In this document: in pieces, positions 60,656-64,000 of the stretch
Numbering within the stretch: the first letter of the stretch is position 1
Layout of the letters: each line of letters starts with the position of its first letter
Assembly (NCBI GenBank): GCA_021307315.1
Contig: JAJSPD010000032.1
Coordinates: 372,001-436,000, forward strand
DNA: 64,000 bases
Reading direction: 5' to 3'
Source: Bisporella sp. PMI_857
Taxonomy: Eukaryota > Ascomycota > Leotiomycetes > Helotiales > Helotiaceae
Translations under genes and position numbers: made by a program
The notes under the pieces: model-generated
Databases searched by the model: none
What the model saw: only the letters and a program-made list of their open reading frames with translations
What the model was told of the DNA's origin: nothing

Positions 60656-62869
60656 TCAGGGGTGTGCATGCTGTTGATGGTCCGGAGAGTATTCATTGAT
60701 ATCGTGCTCCAGATCCTTCTTTCCCCACTTAATGTGATGAATTCCCAGCACAATCACGATCGAGATCGTATAGATAGGGATGATCCATGGAGAAATGAGT
60801 AAATTGAAGCCGCGATTTGTGTATGCAGCAATAGAGATGAGCCCAACTCCTAAACCGATGATGAAATGGGACGCAAAGCGGATCATCGTCCCCAGACGCC
60901 AGCCGTGATGAGTGTCCATGATAAGACTGAGGGCGCCCATGATAATGATCGTGAGGCCGGCTGCGATGAAGTAGTAGACGAACTATTCTTTGTCAGTACC
61001 CATATGTTACATGAAATACGTGGGTATGAAAGTGATTGCTTACAACTGTAGCCAGGGTCAAAACACTAGCACTGAACTGCTCATCTGGCTCCAAAGTCTT
61101 CCCTTCCGTCTTCCCAGCCTCAAATCCGTATGTCTCAAAAATCGAGTTCGAGAGTGTAAGTAGCACGTTATCGAATCCTTCCCGGAAGTGATCAAAAGCT
61201 GATTCATTTCCGACTGTAAACCCTTGCTGCACGATTGCAACATTCTGTATGATCTCATCTCCAACGTGGGTGTATACCACAGGGTATACTTTGATGGTCT
61301 CGTTGACCTTCTGGCTGACGGATGTCCATAGATCTTGAAATTTGGAGTCGGTCCAGGCGGTGGAATTGAAATCAGGAAACTTCACGCGAAGGTCTTCAAA
61401 GAAGTATGCTACGGGACTAATATTGGTTAGCAAAGAGACTGGGTGAAGGAGAAGATTCACTTACGTTACTGCTTCCACAACCTTGTTCCATTTCACAAAT
61501 TGTGCCATACCTGTGACAGCTAGAACAAGAACCGCATGGAAAGGGAAATGGGCAAATGCCCAAATTTGTTGGCGAATGGATCCAAAGTGGCGGTGGTTGA
61601 GACAGTCGAAATAGAGCATGTACAGTAAATACTATGATAATTACAAATTAGCGTGATGGGAAAGTATAGGAACAGAGCGCTACTAACAACGGCACAAATG
61701 GCAGCAACGATAACTCCAATGACCGAAGCTGACCAGTCCTTGTTGTTTACTTTCGCGAGCTATATTCATTTAGCTAATTCCAAAGTGAATGAAGGATCAC
61801 TACCGACCTTTCCAGTGCTTTTGAGAATATCAATGACACCTTCTCCAACTTAAATTAGGGTTAGCTAAGCCCAAGAAGCAAGGATAGCGAAGACTTACGA
61901 ATATATAACGTGAGGAGACTCATGCGCTCCACAAGATGCGTGCCTTTAAAGCTTGCTGCCTTGTGGCAGGCTGATACGGCAATGATGAAGATCATTTCCG
62001 CAGCTGCGAGAACATAAAATGCTCTGTAGGAATGTTGATACTTCTTCGCCGCGCTGTCGAAAATGGATTAGTTAGGATAGTTTAATTGTACCAATAAAGT
62101 AGTCTTACAAAGCAATGACGAGGTATATGATGCCTGCCATAACACTGATCAGGGAGAGCAATCCGAGAGGAACTTTCGTCTTTACGTATTTCCTGAGATG
62201 CACGCCTGTCATTGCATATTGGACCGCTAGAACGAATCTAGATGCCATCAAGAATAACGCTGCGAAATCGGTTAACATGAGCTAAAGTACATAGGACCCT
62301 ACATAACCATACCTAAAGTTTGAAAGCTTTTGGAACCGTCCTTGACCATTTCTCCGTCGCCGGAAAATTTCTTGCCCTCGGTGTCATAATTGGGGCCAAC
62401 TATAGACAATCCTACCATCACAGCTAAGTGGCAAGCTTTCGCAAGTCGTTCAAGCCAACTGTCAGCCATAAATCGGACATCGTACAGACTGGTTTGACAC
62501 CACGTGAACCAGAGCACACAGAAAAAGCCGATATACGAAGTAAGAGCTTTCCTCGAGTTGACCTCGTGAACAGAGGTGAATGTCGTCAAATTGGCAACTA
62601 ATAGGCGTTAGGACAGAGGAGATGTGGCCCATCACTCAGCTCGATACCATTGATGAGCACTTACCAAAGAAGAGATCGTAGAAGAGCTCGATAGTGGTCG
62701 ACTCTTCATGCTTTATTAATTGAGGTATGTCCTCGGTGTAGTTTATTTGCTCATTGCTGTAGCTATCTTGGCTATGAAACTGAGGTTTGTGTTCCTCTGA
62801 TCCATTCAGTGACGGAAAGGTGCTCCCCTTCTTCACAACCGGACTGCCAACCAACCTCAGCCGAGTCAT
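60656..62869 (-). CDS. LtrA-family (low temperature requirement A) membrane protein
   Basis: Multi-pass membrane protein named after the Listeria low-temperature gene; its molecular role is not known in fungi. The gene is split into about nine exons. The first is 62869-62665 and the second 62597-62313. The C-terminal exon ends at 60656. The family signature spans the first intron: TTIELFYDLFFVANLTTFTS, then RKALTSYIGFFCVLWFTWCQ, TSLYDVRFMADSW. Further helices are readable after splicing: LGLLSLISVMAGIIYLVIA, and RAFYVLAAAEMIFIIAVSAC. The last exon has HFIIGLGVGLISIAAY and WIIPIYTISIVIVLGIHH and a His-rich end. Middle exon limits were only partly worked out. It borders the cluster, but no role in it is known; it probably marks the boundary. 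Confidence 0.82.
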
Positions 62870-64000
62870 CTTGACTCTCCTTCTGTACTACGAGAAGGAA
62901 CGACCCAGAACACAAAATGCGGAAAATAAAAAAGAGCTCAAGCTGTTGAATCACAAATGGAGAAGGGATAAACAATGGAGGAAGACAACAAGCTTGGCGA
63001 GGGATGGGTTAAGTATATCTCAACCAGAGCCGGGAGCAGGTCAAGGTAAGAAGATGGGACTCCCCGCAAAATCCTTTGGATTGTACAGTCGTAACATGTC
63101 GCCCAAAACCCAACCAACAGGTCTGAGCCTTCCAACGGATTAAGCTGCACCACCAACACATTTTGCTGGCAATTTCCCAAGTTCGAGGGCGGCTTGGCGG
63201 CCCCAGGCTTTTAGGATTTTAGCTGGAGCTTCATCTTGAATCCAACACTGGGCAGGGTCGGGATGGCTTATGAGAGGCTGGATGATTTTGGGGGCTCCTT
63301 TCGGTTGTGTTGGGGTCAACTTGCTTGCCTGCATACAGTACATACATACATACATACATACATGCATACATACATGGGTGTATTGCTTAACCTTTAGGTG
63401 GCCTAGGATTGAGGACTAGGATTGAGGAGGCATTTTCATCTGCAGGGGGAAGTGGAAGAAGCCAAGCCTCAATGCTTGTTTCCCTTAATTTAGCACAATT
63501 TTACTTCCACTAGCAACGCTGTTACTATACTTACTGTGCTGTTCCCATTCAGCCCCCCTGAATGGACCGCTAAATGATCAAAGCGTGCCTCACCAAACAG
63601 AACACCTTTAACATATCCATCACCCAACTGGAGGATTTCTCTGATGATAATCATGATGGTGAATCCTAAACGCTAAGTCGGAGGATTATCCTACAGAAAA
63701 GATGCTTCTGCCTACTTTACAGCAGTACATCTCCAGAAAGTCCACTGTCTCTCATTTCCCATAATATATTGCCCGCATACCAATTTCACGCATGTCTGCA
63801 GGCATAGCATACCCTACCGTGCTGACCCCCCAGATACCCGACAGTCCAGTATTAGCAAAACCTTCCACCCTTGCAGCTCTCTAACACGTCTCTCATCTTG
63901 AGCCGCCAACATGCATGTTTGAATTCCTTGTATCGCTGGATTCGTCTCAGCCTATTTGTTCTGGATGGAAAACAACCCAACGCATTTGCTCGAGGTCATG
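62870..64000. other. Intergenic region upstream of LtrA-family gene
   Basis: 1.13 kb with a CATA microsatellite and no supported gene. An ATG at 63965 opens a frame to the window end (MENNPTHLLEVM), too short to judge. Confidence 0.5.
63341..63375. repeat. CATA tetranucleotide microsatellite
   Basis: About nine CATA units with one G interruption, in intergenic DNA. Confidence 0.85.

Noticed and set aside
63965..64000. Start of a gene at the window end
   Set aside because: Only twelve codons are visible; no evidence beyond an ATG.

Overview
This is nuclear DNA of a filamentous ascomycete (Pezizomycotina). Genes carry short (about 45-110 nt) GT-AG introns, often with a CTAAC/CTGAC branch motif close to the acceptor. 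The conserved proteins (Rab11/Ypt31, Rpt6, Brx1, Cog8, Vnx1, Fet3/Ftr1) are fungal in type. Zn2Cys6 regulators, a fungal NRPS, an AA9-like LPMO and an LtrA-domain protein fit a mould. A leotiomycete is a guess only.

Layout. 0-24 kb is mostly housekeeping: Rab11-type GTPase, Brx1 ribosome-assembly factor, Sfl1/HSF-type regulator (minus), F-box protein, FGGY carbohydrate kinase (minus), proteasomal ATPase Rpt6 (minus), CAX-family Vnx1-like antiporter, and a Ptc6-like PP2C phosphatase (minus). 25-32 kb holds a secreted AA9-like LPMO and a divergent high-affinity iron uptake pair, Fet3 multicopper ferroxidase (minus) and Ftr1 permease (plus). Their shared 1.7-kb promoter contains three exact ATCTGATAA (SreA-type GATA) sites. 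32-37.4 kb has Cog8 (minus), a cytosine-deaminase-like amidohydrolase and a TLC-domain membrane protein.

38.7-60.0 kb is a specialised-metabolite cluster: Zn2Cys6 regulator, DMATS-type indole prenyltransferase, AflR-like Zn2Cys6 regulator (minus), MFS transporter, O-methyltransferase (minus), a two-module NRPS (A-T-C-A-T-C-T, 2231 aa after splicing) and a cytochrome P450. The gene set resembles the hexadehydroastechrome (has) cluster of Aspergillus fumigatus without its FAD oxidoreductase. The likely logic is prenylation of tryptophan, condensation with a second amino acid and release as a diketopiperazine by the terminal C-T couplet, then P450 oxidation and O-methylation, then MFS export, with two pathway regulators. 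The product is inferred, not proven. Several cluster promoters contain CG-rich inverted repeats that may be regulator sites. 60.6-62.9 kb is an LtrA-family membrane protein (minus). The last 1.1 kb has no supported gene.

Coordinates of spliced genes span start codon to stop codon. Exon limits are given in the evidence where I worked them out by eye from splice sites and reading-frame continuity. No alignment or database search was run.
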